Part shown: piece by piece, positions 26,804 through 36,478 of the stretch
Position numbering within the stretch: the stretch's first letter is position 1
Layout: every line of letters starts with the position of its first letter
Origin: Candidatus Scalindua sp.
Lineage (GTDB): Bacteria; Planctomycetota; Brocadiia; Brocadiales; Scalinduaceae
Direction: 5' to 3'
Length of the DNA stretch: 43,264 nucleotides
Assembly (NCBI GenBank): GCA_018670825.1
Contig: JABHIW010000028.1
Location: 1-43,264, forward strand
Made by a program: the position numbers and the translations under genes
Notes under the pieces: model-generated
Told to the model about the DNA's origin: nothing
Database searches by the model: none
What the model saw: only the letters and a program-made list of their open reading frames with translations

Positions 26804-27982
26804 TTATACCTGTCTGTCCTCATATAATGGAGACATTTCTCTCAACCTTTTTATGATAGGAGGAAACGTTTCTAATACATATTCAATATGCGCTTCAGAA
26901 TTATCTATTCCCAGACTGAAGAGTATCGAACCCTGAGCTACCGCGTCTTCTACTCCAATTGCACTCAAGACATGTGATGATTTTAATGATCTTGAGGTAC
27001 ATGCCGAACCGGAAGAGACCGCAATTCCTTTCATATTTAAAAACAGAAGTATAGACTCACCCTCAACATATTCTACACTGATATTTATATTGTTAGGTAA
27101 CCGTTTTTCCGGATGCCCATTGAGATAAATGTGATCTACTGAATCCATCAAGCCGTTTAATAACTTGTCACGCAGAGGTTTTATCGCTCCTATGCGCGTG
27201 TCCATCTCTCTCTTTGCCAATTCTGCGGCTTTCCCCATACCCACTATTCCGGGTATATTCTCCGTACCGGCACGACGCCCACCTTCCTGTACGCCCCCTT
27301 CTATGAAAGGCACTATCCTTGTCTTCTCTCTTAGATACAGTGCACCTGCACCGGGTGGACCATAAAACTGGCTGCTGGCCAGGCTTATGGCATCAGCATT
27401 CATCGTGTTTACATCTACGGGTATATAACCTGCAGATGCCACAGCATCAACATGAAAGGTTATACCTTTCTCCTTAACGATTTTTCCGATCTCTTCAATC
27501 GGTTGAATAGTACCTATCTCACTATTTGCATGCATTATCGAGACGAGAATAGTCTCTGGAGTAATGGCACTTGCAACCTCATCAGGGTCTATCATGCCGT
27601 ATTTATCAACAGGTACATGCGTAACTTCAAAATCCATTTTTTTAAGTTTTTTCAGTGGATTAAGTATTGAAAAATGTTCTATCTCTGAAGTAATAATGTG
27701 TTTACCCTTCTTCTTGTTTGCCGTTGCAAGACCCCTGATGGCAAAATTATTTGCTTCGCTTCCGCTTGATGTAAAAATTATCTCTTCGGCTTTTGCTCCT
27801 ATGAGTGCAGCAACTTCACCTCTGGCAGTCGTAACTGCTTTACCTGCAATTTGCCCGAAATGATGCAGGTTTGACGGATTACCATAACAGTTTTTTATAG
27901 AATCTACCATTGCTTCTACAACCAGTGGATGTGTCGGTGTACAAGAGGCATGATCAAGATATATTTTTTCCAATTTTCTCAC
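26804..27982 (-). CDS. NifS/IscS-like protein lacking the PLP lysine
   Basis: A 392-residue member of the cysteine desulfurase family by all its landmarks: IYLDHASCTP, FTSSGSEANNFAIRG, RRAGTENIPG, SSGSACTSRS (with Cys328) and REMSPL near the end. Three key positions are changed. The PLP-binding Lys of the SxHKxYGPKG motif is Gln205 (SSQFYGPPG). The Gln after HVDA is Ala182. The substrate-binding Arg of IRFSLG is Leu354 (ILFSLG). As written it should not hold PLP covalently or desulfurate cysteine in the normal way. A family relative from Archaeoglobus is, as I recall, also without the lysine. It might bind an IscU-like scaffold or carry sulfur on Cys328. Confidence 0.85.
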   Translation of the reverse strand: MRKLEKIYLDHASCTPTHPLVVEAMVDSIKNCYGNPSNLHHFGQIAGKAVTTARGEVAALIGAKAEEIIFTSSGSEANNFAIRGLATANKKKGKHIITSEIEHFSILNPLKKLKKMDFEVTHVPVDKYGMIDPDEVASAITPETILVSIMHANSEIGTIQPIEEIGKIVKEKGITFHVDAVASAGYIPVDVNTMNADAISLASSQFYGPPGAGALYLREKTRIVPFIEGGVQEGGRRAGTENIPGIVGMGKAAELAKREMDTRIGAIKPLRDKLLNGLMDSVDHIYLNGHPEKRLPNNINISVEYVEGESILLFLNMKGIAVSSGSACTSRSLKSSHVLSAIGVEDAVAQGSILFSLGIDNSEAHIEYVLETFPPIIKRLREMSPLYEDRQV

Positions 27983-27995
27983 TCCTTTATATTTA

Positions 27996-30227
27996 TTACC
28001 GGCAGGAACCTTCTACCTTTTCTAAATTTGCATATTCCAGTGCTAACTTCTTCATACCTACTCTATTAAAATCAACATGTACTGTGTCTGAAGATGGGGC
28101 TATCTTTATAACTCTTCCACGACCGAAAATTTCGTGCTGTACAATATCCCCTGAAACCAATTTGCAACTATCCTGAGACTCCTCATGCCTGAATTCCGGT
28201 AACTCATCATAATCACTATTTCCCGCATCATATTGATAATCATCCTCACCTGCTGATTCTCTATATCCCGTCGTTGTTTCGGTGTGCAATTTGTCTGCAT
28301 AAGAGCGATAGATTGTTTTATCAATCTTCTCAACAAAATCTACAGGTATCTCGCTTAAAAACCTTGAAGGCACACACGCAGAACGTTGCCCATATTTTGA
28401 CCGATATCTGGTATAGATCAGAAACAGGTCCTTTTGGGCTCTTGTAATACCAACATAGCACAAACGACGCTCCTCTTCAACATCATCATCTGAATTCTTT
28501 GATTGCGAGTGCGGTAACAACCCCTCCTCAAGACCGGCAATGAAAACAACGGGAAATTCCAGACCCTTTGCAGCATGCAGTGTCATCAGGGTAACGGTAT
28601 CTGTTGTATCGTCCCACTTGTCAATATCTGCAATCAATGACACCTCTTCTAAAAAACCCTGGAGCGAACCATCCGGGTTTGAAATATCATACTCACTTGC
28701 AGCGGTTACCAACTCCTCAATATTCTCCAGCCTTTCCTCGCTATCACCTTCGTAAGAGACTACCAGGTAATCTACATATCCAACCTTCTCTATAACCTTT
28801 TTTACAAATCCCATTACCGGATAAGTTGGAATCTCATGCAACTCAGAAATAATATCCCCGAAACCTTTCACCGCCTTGGAGCTTTTTCCCTTAATTTCCT
28901 TAATTTCCTGAACTCTGGATATCGCCTTTGACATATTTGCACTATTCAACACGGCCCATTCTCTTAATCGTCTTATAGTTGTCGCTCCGATTCCTCTTGC
29001 AGGAACATTTATAATCCTTTCAAATGACAAATCATCATTGGGATTAGCACAGAGCTTGAGGTACGAAAGGACATCTTTAATCTCTTTTCTCTTGAAGAAT
29101 GCAACACTACCTACAATTGAGTAAGGTATTCCTTCCCGCAACATACGAGTTTCCAATACACGTGACTGCGCGTTTGTACGGTAGAAAACCGCTATATCTG
29201 AATGTCTGTTTCCTCCCTGAATAAATTCAGAAATATTTGCAGCTATCTCCTTTGATTCAACATTCTCGTCCTCACAGTGAATAATTCTGACCTTGTTTCC
29301 TTCGCTATTTTCCGTCCAGAGGGATTTCGGTTTCCTTGAGAGGTTATTATTGATTATTTCTGAGGCGACACGAAGAATATTTTTCGTTGAACGATAGTTT
29401 TGTTCCAAACAGACGGTCTTTGTGTCAGGATAATCTTTTTCAAAATTGAGTATATTCCGTATGTTAGCACCGCGCCATCCATAGATAGATTGATCAGGAT
29501 CTCCGGTTGCACAAATATTTTCATACCTCTGCGCCAACAGTTGAGTGATTGCGTATTGAGCATGATTTGTGTCCTGGTACTCGTCAATGAGTATATATCT
29601 GAATTTCTCCTGGTATTTCTCCAATACTTCAGGAAATTTCTTAAATAGATGCACAACCGTAAAAAGCAGGTCGTCAAAATCCAGCGCATTATTTGACTCA
29701 AGATATTTCTGATATCTGGTGTATACCTTTGACACAACATCATTATAATAACCTGACTTATACTCAGCGAATTCATCGGCTGACAGCAATTCATTTTTAG
29801 CATTACTTATTGATGCTGCAACTGCACCCGGTCTCCAGTGATCAGTGTCCAGATTCAGTTCTTTCATAATATCCTTTATACACTTGGATTGATCCCCAGA
29901 ATCATAAATGCTGAAGTTTCTGGTAAATTCCAGATGCTCTATTTCACTACGCAATATCCTTGAACACATCGCGTGAAAAGTCGAGATCCACATACCCCTT
30001 AGATCGAGAAATTCACCCAACCGTTCTTTCATCTCATTAGCGGCTTTATTAGTAAAGGTTATAGATAAGATATTTGACGGAGAAGTTCCTTTCTCAACAA
30101 GATATCCAACCCGACGTGTAATCACCCTTGTCTTGCCGCTACCAGCCCCCGCAATCACGAGCAAAGGTCCATCTATATGGGTAATCGCCTCTTTCTGGGC
30201 TTCAGTTACATTGTCTAAGATGTTCAT
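27996..30227 (-). CDS. pcrA: UvrD/PcrA-type superfamily 1 DNA helicase
   Basis: A 743-residue 3'-5' helicase. Motifs are Q-motif TEAQKEAI, Walker A GAGSGKT (27-33), TFTNKAANEM, DEYQD (215-219), GDPDQSIYGWRGA and TLHAAKGLEFPVVF with VGITRAQ. The C-terminal GDIVQHEIFGRGRVI segment is the Tudor-like domain that binds RNA polymerase in PcrA/UvrD. It acts in nucleotide excision repair, mismatch repair and removal of stalled polymerase. The size and all motifs are normal. It lies 13 bp upstream of the NifS-like gene, which it probably leads in an operon. Confidence 0.93.
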   Translation of the reverse strand: MNILDNVTEAQKEAITHIDGPLLVIAGAGSGKTRVITRRVGYLVEKGTSPSNILSITFTNKAANEMKERLGEFLDLRGMWISTFHAMCSRILRSEIEHLEFTRNFSIYDSGDQSKCIKDIMKELNLDTDHWRPGAVAASISNAKNELLSADEFAEYKSGYYNDVVSKVYTRYQKYLESNNALDFDDLLFTVVHLFKKFPEVLEKYQEKFRYILIDEYQDTNHAQYAITQLLAQRYENICATGDPDQSIYGWRGANIRNILNFEKDYPDTKTVCLEQNYRSTKNILRVASEIINNNLSRKPKSLWTENSEGNKVRIIHCEDENVESKEIAANISEFIQGGNRHSDIAVFYRTNAQSRVLETRMLREGIPYSIVGSVAFFKRKEIKDVLSYLKLCANPNDDLSFERIINVPARGIGATTIRRLREWAVLNSANMSKAISRVQEIKEIKGKSSKAVKGFGDIISELHEIPTYPVMGFVKKVIEKVGYVDYLVVSYEGDSEERLENIEELVTAASEYDISNPDGSLQGFLEEVSLIADIDKWDDTTDTVTLMTLHAAKGLEFPVVFIAGLEEGLLPHSQSKNSDDDVEEERRLCYVGITRAQKDLFLIYTRYRSKYGQRSACVPSRFLSEIPVDFVEKIDKTIYRSYADKLHTETTTGYRESAGEDDYQYDAGNSDYDELPEFRHEESQDSCKLVSGDIVQHEIFGRGRVIKIAPSSDTVHVDFNRVGMKKLALEYANLEKVEGSCR

Positions 30228-30276
30228 TTCTCTAATATTTTACTATTGAATTACACTGATTTATTTGTGATTTCTC

Positions 30277-30921
30277 TCATTTCTTCTGCGCTATCAAACT
30301 AACCACTGACTTGTTCTCTGCTATCTCGCCTTCTCTATAATAAAGAATACGGAAGTCCCTGAAGGAATCGAGAAGTTCATTGTGTTTTAACAGATAGGCT
30401 GGATTTTTGGGTCCGGGCGCGTCTTTTCCATACTTTAGCTGGTCTATGGAATATGTCTCAAACATAACCATACCACCCTTTCTCAGGCCTTCCTTAATGT
30501 GAGGTATAAGGTCCATTTGCGTGTAATAAAAACAGGTAATGAGATCATACGTATCAGCAGGTATCTTATATTCCTCCAGATCAGCTACGAATGCATTTAA
30601 TATCACACTGCTTTCACTGGCGAATAGTTTACTTTTTTCAATAGCTTTATCTGAAACATCACAACCATCAACGTCGAATCCGTTCCCGGCAAGAAATACC
30701 GCATTTCTCCCTTCTCCCATAGCCAGAACCAGGGCCTTACCCCTATTCAGAATATCCAGTTTCTCCTTCAGAAACGTTAACGGTCCTTTACCGTATATAT
30801 ATTCCCCGGTATTATAACGCTTGTTCCATCTATTCCTATCATCTTCACTGGCATTAACAATCTGGCCAAAACAGAAGAAAAAGAAGGAAAAAATTATTGT
30901 GGAGATTAGTGTCATTTTCAT
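30277..30921 (-). CDS. TehB-like SAM methyltransferase with an N-terminal signal peptide
   Basis: A 214-residue protein. Residues 1-24 form a clear signal peptide (LISTIIFSFFFFCFGQIVNA). A TehB-type methyltransferase domain follows: DRNRWNKRYNTGEYIYG, motif I ALVLAMGEGRNAVFLAGNG, motif II DVDGCDVS, and YDLITCFYY. Its relatives lack a signal and are cytoplasmic, because SAM is made there. No alternative start (ATG, GTG or TTG) lies between the signal and the domain. In a planctomycete with enlarged periplasm this export would be unusual; otherwise the segment may act only as a membrane anchor with the domain inside. Confidence 0.8.
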   Translation of the reverse strand: MKMTLISTIIFSFFFFCFGQIVNASEDDRNRWNKRYNTGEYIYGKGPLTFLKEKLDILNRGKALVLAMGEGRNAVFLAGNGFDVDGCDVSDKAIEKSKLFASESSVILNAFVADLEEYKIPADTYDLITCFYYTQMDLIPHIKEGLRKGGMVMFETYSIDQLKYGKDAPGPKNPAYLLKHNELLDSFRDFRILYYREGEIAENKSVVSLIAQKK

Positions 30922-31063
30922 GCAAATCTTAAATAGTTTTATTTAAAAGCAGAAAGATGGTATTTATTTGGAAAGATGGTAATATCTGTTGAAACCAGAA
31001 TTGATAAGCAACTTCAACCGGATGCTGGAATTGCCACTATTTAAAATCCATTTGGAACGATGT

Positions 31064-31510
31064 CTAAAACTCCGGTACGTTGACTCTTTGCCTCAATTCT
31101 TCTGCATTTTTTAATACCTTTTCCTGTTTCTCTTTAATTGACAATGGCGCTAATTCAACTAAATTATAACTGAGAAGATGATCGTCTTTAAGTTTGCGTG
31201 GCCATAATAATTCGGAGAAAAAGTCCAGAGGAAATACTTCGTAAAGAGGCGCCTTTATTTCTTCAAATGCAATTGTGCGTTCATGGGTAAGTGCTCCATC
31301 TTCATCCTTTTTCTCTATCATTATTTTTCTGGTGCCATAATACGTAAATGGTACGGTAACAGGACTTTCTCCAATAAGCTTGTTATCAAGATATACCAAT
31401 GCATTACTGGGATCTGTCTTAACGGTTAGTGATCTGGTGACACAACCGGAAAAAGCAAAAATAATAGCGACGAGGATCAAAAAATGGAAGGACCGTATCG
31501 TTTTTATCAT
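31064..31510 (-). CDS. PEGA-domain lipoprotein
   Basis: A 148-residue protein with a lipoprotein signal (FHFLILVAIIFAFSGC, lipobox FSGC). A PEGA domain follows (LTVKTDPSNALVYLDNKLIGESPVTVPF). The short tail is helical. The family is found on bacterial cell surfaces, often bound to carbohydrate or other envelope parts, but no definite role is known. It is a single gene with no close partner. Confidence 0.85.
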   Translation of the reverse strand: MIKTIRSFHFLILVAIIFAFSGCVTRSLTVKTDPSNALVYLDNKLIGESPVTVPFTYYGTRKIMIEKKDEDGALTHERTIAFEEIKAPLYEVFPLDFFSELLWPRKLKDDHLLSYNLVELAPLSIKEKQEKVLKNAEELRQRVNVPEF

Positions 31511-31701
31511 GACGAAGTTTACCCTATAAACTACAAGTTGAAAATGTTTTATAAATTTGTGCTGTATAATTTTTTTTGATATTTGGTCTTTCAGAAATTT
31601 GAGTTATTTTTAAGGCGTCTAAATTTCATATTCAGAACGTGGATTAAGCCTATCTGCTTACGCTCCCGACAACAAGCGGGATCCGCTACACACCTTTAGA
31701 T

Positions 31702-33228
31702 CTATCCCCTTTTTCTATCATGAGGATAAAACAACGCTGTTTCAGGTGCAGTATATGAATGTAAATTATGGACTGACCCTTCCCCCTGAGCAGAAGGAGA
31801 CCTTCCTTCAAAAGCGAGAGTACCATCATATATCCCGTTATGCAGATCTGTTATTGTCTTATAACCAATAGTTTGCATTGCATGCAATAAGCTCTTTATG
31901 ATATATTCACCAAAATGAGCAACCGAGCCTTTATCAACTACCGTACCCGACACTCCCTGAGCAATTTTAATCTTATCATCATTTGAATAATATCTCTTGT
32001 CACCACCTTTGTCCATTGCCTCTAAAGATGCCATACCTCTATATTTTTTCAACCGTACTCCGCCTTCATAATAGTAGTCACCCGGAGCCTCATTCGTACC
32101 GGCAAGTAATGCACCAAGCATTACGCTACTAGCCCCTAATGACAGCGCCTTAACTATGTATCCTATGTTTGCCACCCCTCCATCCGCAATTACCGGTATT
32201 CCTGCGTACTCTCTTGCAAACTTTGCGCAGTGGTAGACCGCTGATCCCTGGGCCCTTCCTACCGCCATAGTTTCCTGTGTAATGCAGATAGAGCCTGCAC
32301 CCATACCTATGCGAAGGGCATCTACACCCTTATCAATGAGTGATTTACATTGTCTGGCAGTTACAACATTTCCACCGATAACCTCTATTTCCGGATACTT
32401 CTTCTTTATATAGTCTATCATCTGGTATTGGTAAATTGAGTCACCCTGAGAAGCATCAATCACTATTACATCCACTCCGGCATCTACTAATTCGTTAAGC
32501 CTCTCTTTGTCTTCATCTCGCGTTGAAATTGCTGCTCCTACCAACAACTGTTTTTCTTTATTTTTTGAAGCTAAAGGAAAATCTTTGTTTTTTAATAAAT
32601 CTGACCTGCTCATTAAGGACACCAGACGGCCTTCTTTATCCACTAACGGCAGTTTACCTTTCTTAGACTCTTTAAGTATTCTATTCCCTTCTGCGAGAGA
32701 AATACCTGCGGTTGCCGTAATAAGCTGATCAACCATAACTTCACGCAATTTCTTTGTTCTATCTAATTCAAAATCTATATCTCTCCGTGTAACGATACCT
32801 ATTAATTTAGTATTTAATGTCCCGTCTTCAGTTATTGGTATACCGGAAAATCCATAAGTTTTTTTAATGTTATCAACATCCGAAATGATATTATCGGGGC
32901 TAAGCGTTACAGGGTCAGTGATAAAACCGTTTTCAAATCTTTTTACCAACCTGACTTCCTTTGCCTGTTCTGCAATTGTGTTGTTGTAATGTATTATACC
33001 AATTCCACCCAGAAGGGCCATGTAGATGGCCATTTTTGACTCCGTTACCGTATCCATAGGAGAACTGACAAGTGGTCTTCTTATCCTGAGGTTCCTTGTA
33101 AGGTTTGTTTCTATATCAACATCTTCTATAGAAAATCCTATATGACCCGGTAGCAGGATAAAATCACTATATGTCATCCCACCGCCATCTAAGAAAAATT
33201 CTTTAGCACTATAACCATTTTCTGACAT
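31702..33228 (-). CDS. guaB: IMP dehydrogenase, eukaryotic type
   Basis: A 508-residue enzyme that oxidises IMP to XMP with NAD+ in guanine synthesis. Catalytic Cys315 lies in GSICITQET, the flap Arg-Tyr pair is at 412-413 ([10 protein letters not shown]), and two CBS motifs occupy about residues 105-225. Many segments follow the eukaryotic enzyme rather than the bacterial one: [11 protein letters not shown] at the start, [69 protein letters not shown] and the tail [14 protein letters not shown]. In typical bacterial GuaB the catalytic loop is SICTTRIV and the tail differs. It follows priA by 11 bp and is probably co-transcribed. Confidence 0.95.
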   Translation of the reverse strand: MSENGYSAKEFFLDGGGMTYSDFILLPGHIGFSIEDVDIETNLTRNLRIRRPLVSSPMDTVTESKMAIYMALLGGIGIIHYNNTIAEQAKEVRLVKRFENGFITDPVTLSPDNIISDVDNIKKTYGFSGIPITEDGTLNTKLIGIVTRRDIDFELDRTKKLREVMVDQLITATAGISLAEGNRILKESKKGKLPLVDKEGRLVSLMSRSDLLKNKDFPLASKNKEKQLLVGAAISTRDEDKERLNELVDAGVDVIVIDASQGDSIYQYQMIDYIKKKYPEIEVIGGNVVTARQCKSLIDKGVDALRIGMGAGSICITQETMAVGRAQGSAVYHCAKFAREYAGIPVIADGGVANIGYIVKALSLGASSVMLGALLAGTNEAPGDYYYEGGVRLKKYRGMASLEAMDKGGDKRYYSNDDKIKIAQGVSGTVVDKGSVAHFGEYIIKSLLHAMQTIGYKTITDLHNGIYDGTLAFEGRSPSAQGEGSVHNLHSYTAPETALFYPHDRKRG

Positions 33229-33239
33229 CTTTTACCGCC

Positions 33240-35492
33240 TTATAACAGCATATATGGGTCCACATCTATCATCATCTGGACCTTTTTTGAATTTCTATTC
33301 TCGTTTTCAATACTTTTTATAATCGTGTGCAGGCTTTTGAAACTATCCGCCTTTACTATTAAGTGCCACCTATAGTTGTCTTTAACCTTGACAATCGGTG
33401 CAGGCGCTGGACCTAAAACCCCAATTTTGTCTTTACGCAAACCCGCCAGAAGCGAACCATTGGACAATTTTATTGCACTCATTAACTTCTCTGCAATATC
33501 AGAAGCCTTTTCTTTAACTTCCTGATCGTTCTTTCCACGTAGGACGACTCTGGCCAATCTTCCATATGGAGGATAATAAAGTTGCTTTCTATATTCAAGT
33601 TCTTTTTTGGCAAATCCATCATAATCATGTAAAGCGGCAGACGTAATACTGTAATGCTCAGGGTTATGAGTTTGAACGATTACCTTTCCTCCTTTTGTAC
33701 CTCTTCCTGTTCTACCCGCAACCTGACAAAGCAGTTGGAATGTTTTCTCGCTTGCCCGAAAATCAGGCAGATTAACAATCGTATCTGCGGAAAGCACTCC
33801 AACTAAGGTAACGTTTGGAAAATCCAGGCCTTTTGCAATCATTTGAGTACCTAAAAGGATATCTATGTCACCGCGTCGAAAAGCACTTAACGCCTTTTCG
33901 TGAGAGTCCCTCCCCCTCATTGTATCGCTATCCATTCTCAAAAGATTGTATTGAGGGAATCTGGATCTGACCAATTCCTCCATTCTCTCCGTACCAAACC
34001 CGAGGAAGCTCATGCGAGGAGAACAGCAATCAGGACATTCTCTGGGAACTGGTCCATCAAAAAAACAATAATGACATATTACCGCGTCTTTCTTTTTATG
34101 ATAGGTAAGAGATATGTCACATCTCTTGCATTTTAATACAAAACCGCACCTTCTACAACTTATAAAAGGAGAAAAGCCACGTCTGTTTAAAAGCAATAGC
34201 ACCTGTTCTTTTTTAGAAAGAGACTGCTTCATGCTAAGTTCCAGATAATTTGATATCTGCTTCTGCCCTGTACCTTTGAAAATTTCGCGTCGCATATCAA
34301 TCACTTCCACCTTGGGAAGAGGTTTGTGTCCAACCCGGTTTTCCAAAGTTACACATTCATACTTACCGATATCGGTATTATAAAAGCTCTCAAGAGAAGG
34401 TGTCGCGGAACCAAGCACAACTACAGCATTTTCATATGCCGCCCTGACAACACTCACATCACGGGCGTTATAACGCGGAGAGGTATCCTGCTTGAATGTG
34501 TTCTCATGTTCTTCGTCAATTACGATAATTCCCACATTTTCTAAAGGAGCAAATATTGCCGAACGGGCGCCAACAACAACGTCTGCGTTGCCATTCTTAA
34601 TATCCCACCACTGATCGCTTCTCTGCCTTTCGGTCAAGCTGCTATGCAAGACAGCGACTCTGTCAAAACGGGATTTGAACCTTTCAATAGTTTGTGGTGT
34701 GAGAGATATTTCGGGAACCAGCACAATTGCCTTCATTCCCAAAATAATTACTTCTGAGATTGCCTGAAGATAGACCTCTGTCTTGCCGCTTCCTGTAACA
34801 CCTTTCAGTAATACAACGCTATGCTTTCTTTCTCTTAATTTTCTCTTAATAAGCCTGATTGCGACTTCCTGTTCTCTGGTTGATGATAAATGACATGTTT
34901 TCTCAAAGTGTTTTCCTGCAAATAAGGGGTCGCTTACTTCTCTTTTATCAAGGGTTATAAAACCTCGATCTCGGAGTCTATTTACACTATCCATTTTGCA
35001 CTTGCTGATACTTGCTAATTCCGGAAATGTTATCTCTCCTACTTCAGTGAGGACCTCCAGTACTCTTGCCTGTTTTGGCGCTCTCTTTTTAATTGCAGAA
35101 ATCATCTCTGTAACTGAAGCTCCATCTTTACACAATCTGACAACACTTACCGTCCTTGATTTAATACCCCTCTTTACCACAGAAGGTAAAAAGGATTCCA
35201 GGGCTTCACCCAATCCACAAAAATAGAAATTAGCCATCCATTCCGCAACTCCTAACATTTTGGAATTCAAGATAGGTGTTGCATCAATTACGTGTATTAT
35301 GTCCTTAAGTGTTTTTACATCTGATATATTGGTCAGCCCGACACAATACCCCACGACGGTCCTCCCCCCGAAAGGCACCTTAACCCTTTTACCAATTTCT
35401 ATCTGATTTGCGAAAGATGGGGGGATTTTGTAGTGAAATTTTTTATTGAGAGGTATGTTCAGAACGACTTCGGCGAAATTTCCATAAGCCAT
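33240..35492 (-). CDS. priA: Primosomal helicase PriA
   Basis: A 750-residue replication-restart helicase. The N-terminal 3'-DNA-binding domain (VVLNIPLNKKFHYKIP, GKRVKVPFGGRTVVGY) is followed by Walker A GSGKT (234-238) and DEEH (326-329). An eight-Cys zinc region runs from C446 to C490 (CRRCG, CKRCD, CHYC, CPDC). GLDFPNVTLVGVLSAD and QVAGRTGRG are the later helicase motifs. It loads the replicative helicase at stalled or D-loop forks. All family parts are present. Confidence 0.95.
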   Translation of the reverse strand: MAYGNFAEVVLNIPLNKKFHYKIPPSFANQIEIGKRVKVPFGGRTVVGYCVGLTNISDVKTLKDIIHVIDATPILNSKMLGVAEWMANFYFCGLGEALESFLPSVVKRGIKSRTVSVVRLCKDGASVTEMISAIKKRAPKQARVLEVLTEVGEITFPELASISKCKMDSVNRLRDRGFITLDKREVSDPLFAGKHFEKTCHLSSTREQEVAIRLIKRKLRERKHSVVLLKGVTGSGKTEVYLQAISEVIILGMKAIVLVPEISLTPQTIERFKSRFDRVAVLHSSLTERQRSDQWWDIKNGNADVVVGARSAIFAPLENVGIIVIDEEHENTFKQDTSPRYNARDVSVVRAAYENAVVVLGSATPSLESFYNTDIGKYECVTLENRVGHKPLPKVEVIDMRREIFKGTGQKQISNYLELSMKQSLSKKEQVLLLLNRRGFSPFISCRRCGFVLKCKRCDISLTYHKKKDAVICHYCFFDGPVPRECPDCCSPRMSFLGFGTERMEELVRSRFPQYNLLRMDSDTMRGRDSHEKALSAFRRGDIDILLGTQMIAKGLDFPNVTLVGVLSADTIVNLPDFRASEKTFQLLCQVAGRTGRGTKGGKVIVQTHNPEHYSITSAALHDYDGFAKKELEYRKQLYYPPYGRLARVVLRGKNDQEVKEKASDIAEKLMSAIKLSNGSLLAGLRKDKIGVLGPAPAPIVKVKDNYRWHLIVKADSFKSLHTIIKSIENENRNSKKVQMMIDVDPYMLL

Positions 35493-35744
35493 TGTAGTTA
35501 ATGCCCTTACAAATATTTTAAATCGTAATAATATTGCAGGATACTATCACAATTGTAATAAAGTGTCAAGGTAGGCATCAGTATTCAAGTATATTATTCT
35601 TGATTTACTGTCTCAATATTTCTATAAAACACTGTTATTAAGGGGCTTTTTTCAGGTACGTAAGCATAAGTCTTTTTAATGCGCTCACACCCTGAAAGAA
35701 AATAATAATATTCCTCTTATGCCTTGCTTTAACCAAACGACACT

Positions 35745-36344
35745 ATGAAGATAGTTGAACGGCATGTCATAATATTCTCAATTGTTATGTTTATAACAGC
35801 AACAGGGCTTTTCATTTACTTACCATTCCTCAGTGTTGAAAGGGAGGTTACCATTCACATTGAGGAGTTGTGCAGAGTTGATGTAGAGGAAAATGAGTGG
35901 GAATATGTGGTATTACATCACAGTGCTACTGAAGAAGGAAATGCCGATAACTTTGACAGATATCATAGAGAAGAAAAAAAGTGGTCGCATGGCCTGGCAT
36001 ATCATTTTGTCATCGGCAACGGCAACGGTTCAGGCAATGGTGAGATCGAAGTAGGCGATAGATGGAAAAAACAGATTCATGGCGCGCACACCGCCAATAT
36101 GGATCTTAATCGAATTTCTATTGGTATCTGCCTTGTTGGAAACTTCGAAGAGGACAATGGGCCTACAGACAACCAATTCAAATCTCTTACAAGTCTGGTT
36201 GCTTATTTCTCTAAAAGATATAACATCCCCAATTCACACATCGTCAAACACAGTCAGGTCCTTCAAAAAGGTACGGCATGTCCCGGTAAAAATTTTCCTT
36301 ATAGACAACTTATTAAGGAAATAAGCTCTTTACAACCGCTGTAA
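35745..36344 (+). CDS. Membrane-anchored N-acetylmuramoyl-L-alanine amidase (Amidase_2/PGRP fold)
   Basis: A 199-residue protein with an N-terminal anchor (IIFSIVMFITATGLFIYLPFL, about 9-29). The amidase domain shows the zinc ligands His in VVLHHSATEEG, His in KHSQV and the family TACPG motif with its Cys, plus HGAHTANMDLNRISIGICLVG. It cleaves the bond between muramic acid and the stem peptide, so the organism should have or recycle peptidoglycan. A degenerate copy of this gene's 3' end lies at 41759-41824. It is a single plus-strand gene between two minus-strand blocks. Confidence 0.9.
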   Translation: MKIVERHVIIFSIVMFITATGLFIYLPFLSVEREVTIHIEELCRVDVEENEWEYVVLHHSATEEGNADNFDRYHREEKKWSHGLAYHFVIGNGNGSGNGEIEVGDRWKKQIHGAHTANMDLNRISIGICLVGNFEEDNGPTDNQFKSLTSLVAYFSKRYNIPNSHIVKHSQVLQKGTACPGKNFPYRQLIKEISSLQPL

Positions 36345-36478
36345 AACAAACATGTAACGTAGTGATGATGGGTCAAGCGAAGGAGCTTCTAACCATTTTT
36401 CTTTGATACACCGTAAGTGTGATAGAACAGTTTTTGAATCAAAAATTTTCAGTCGAAAAAATGAGGTCGATTCGGAAA

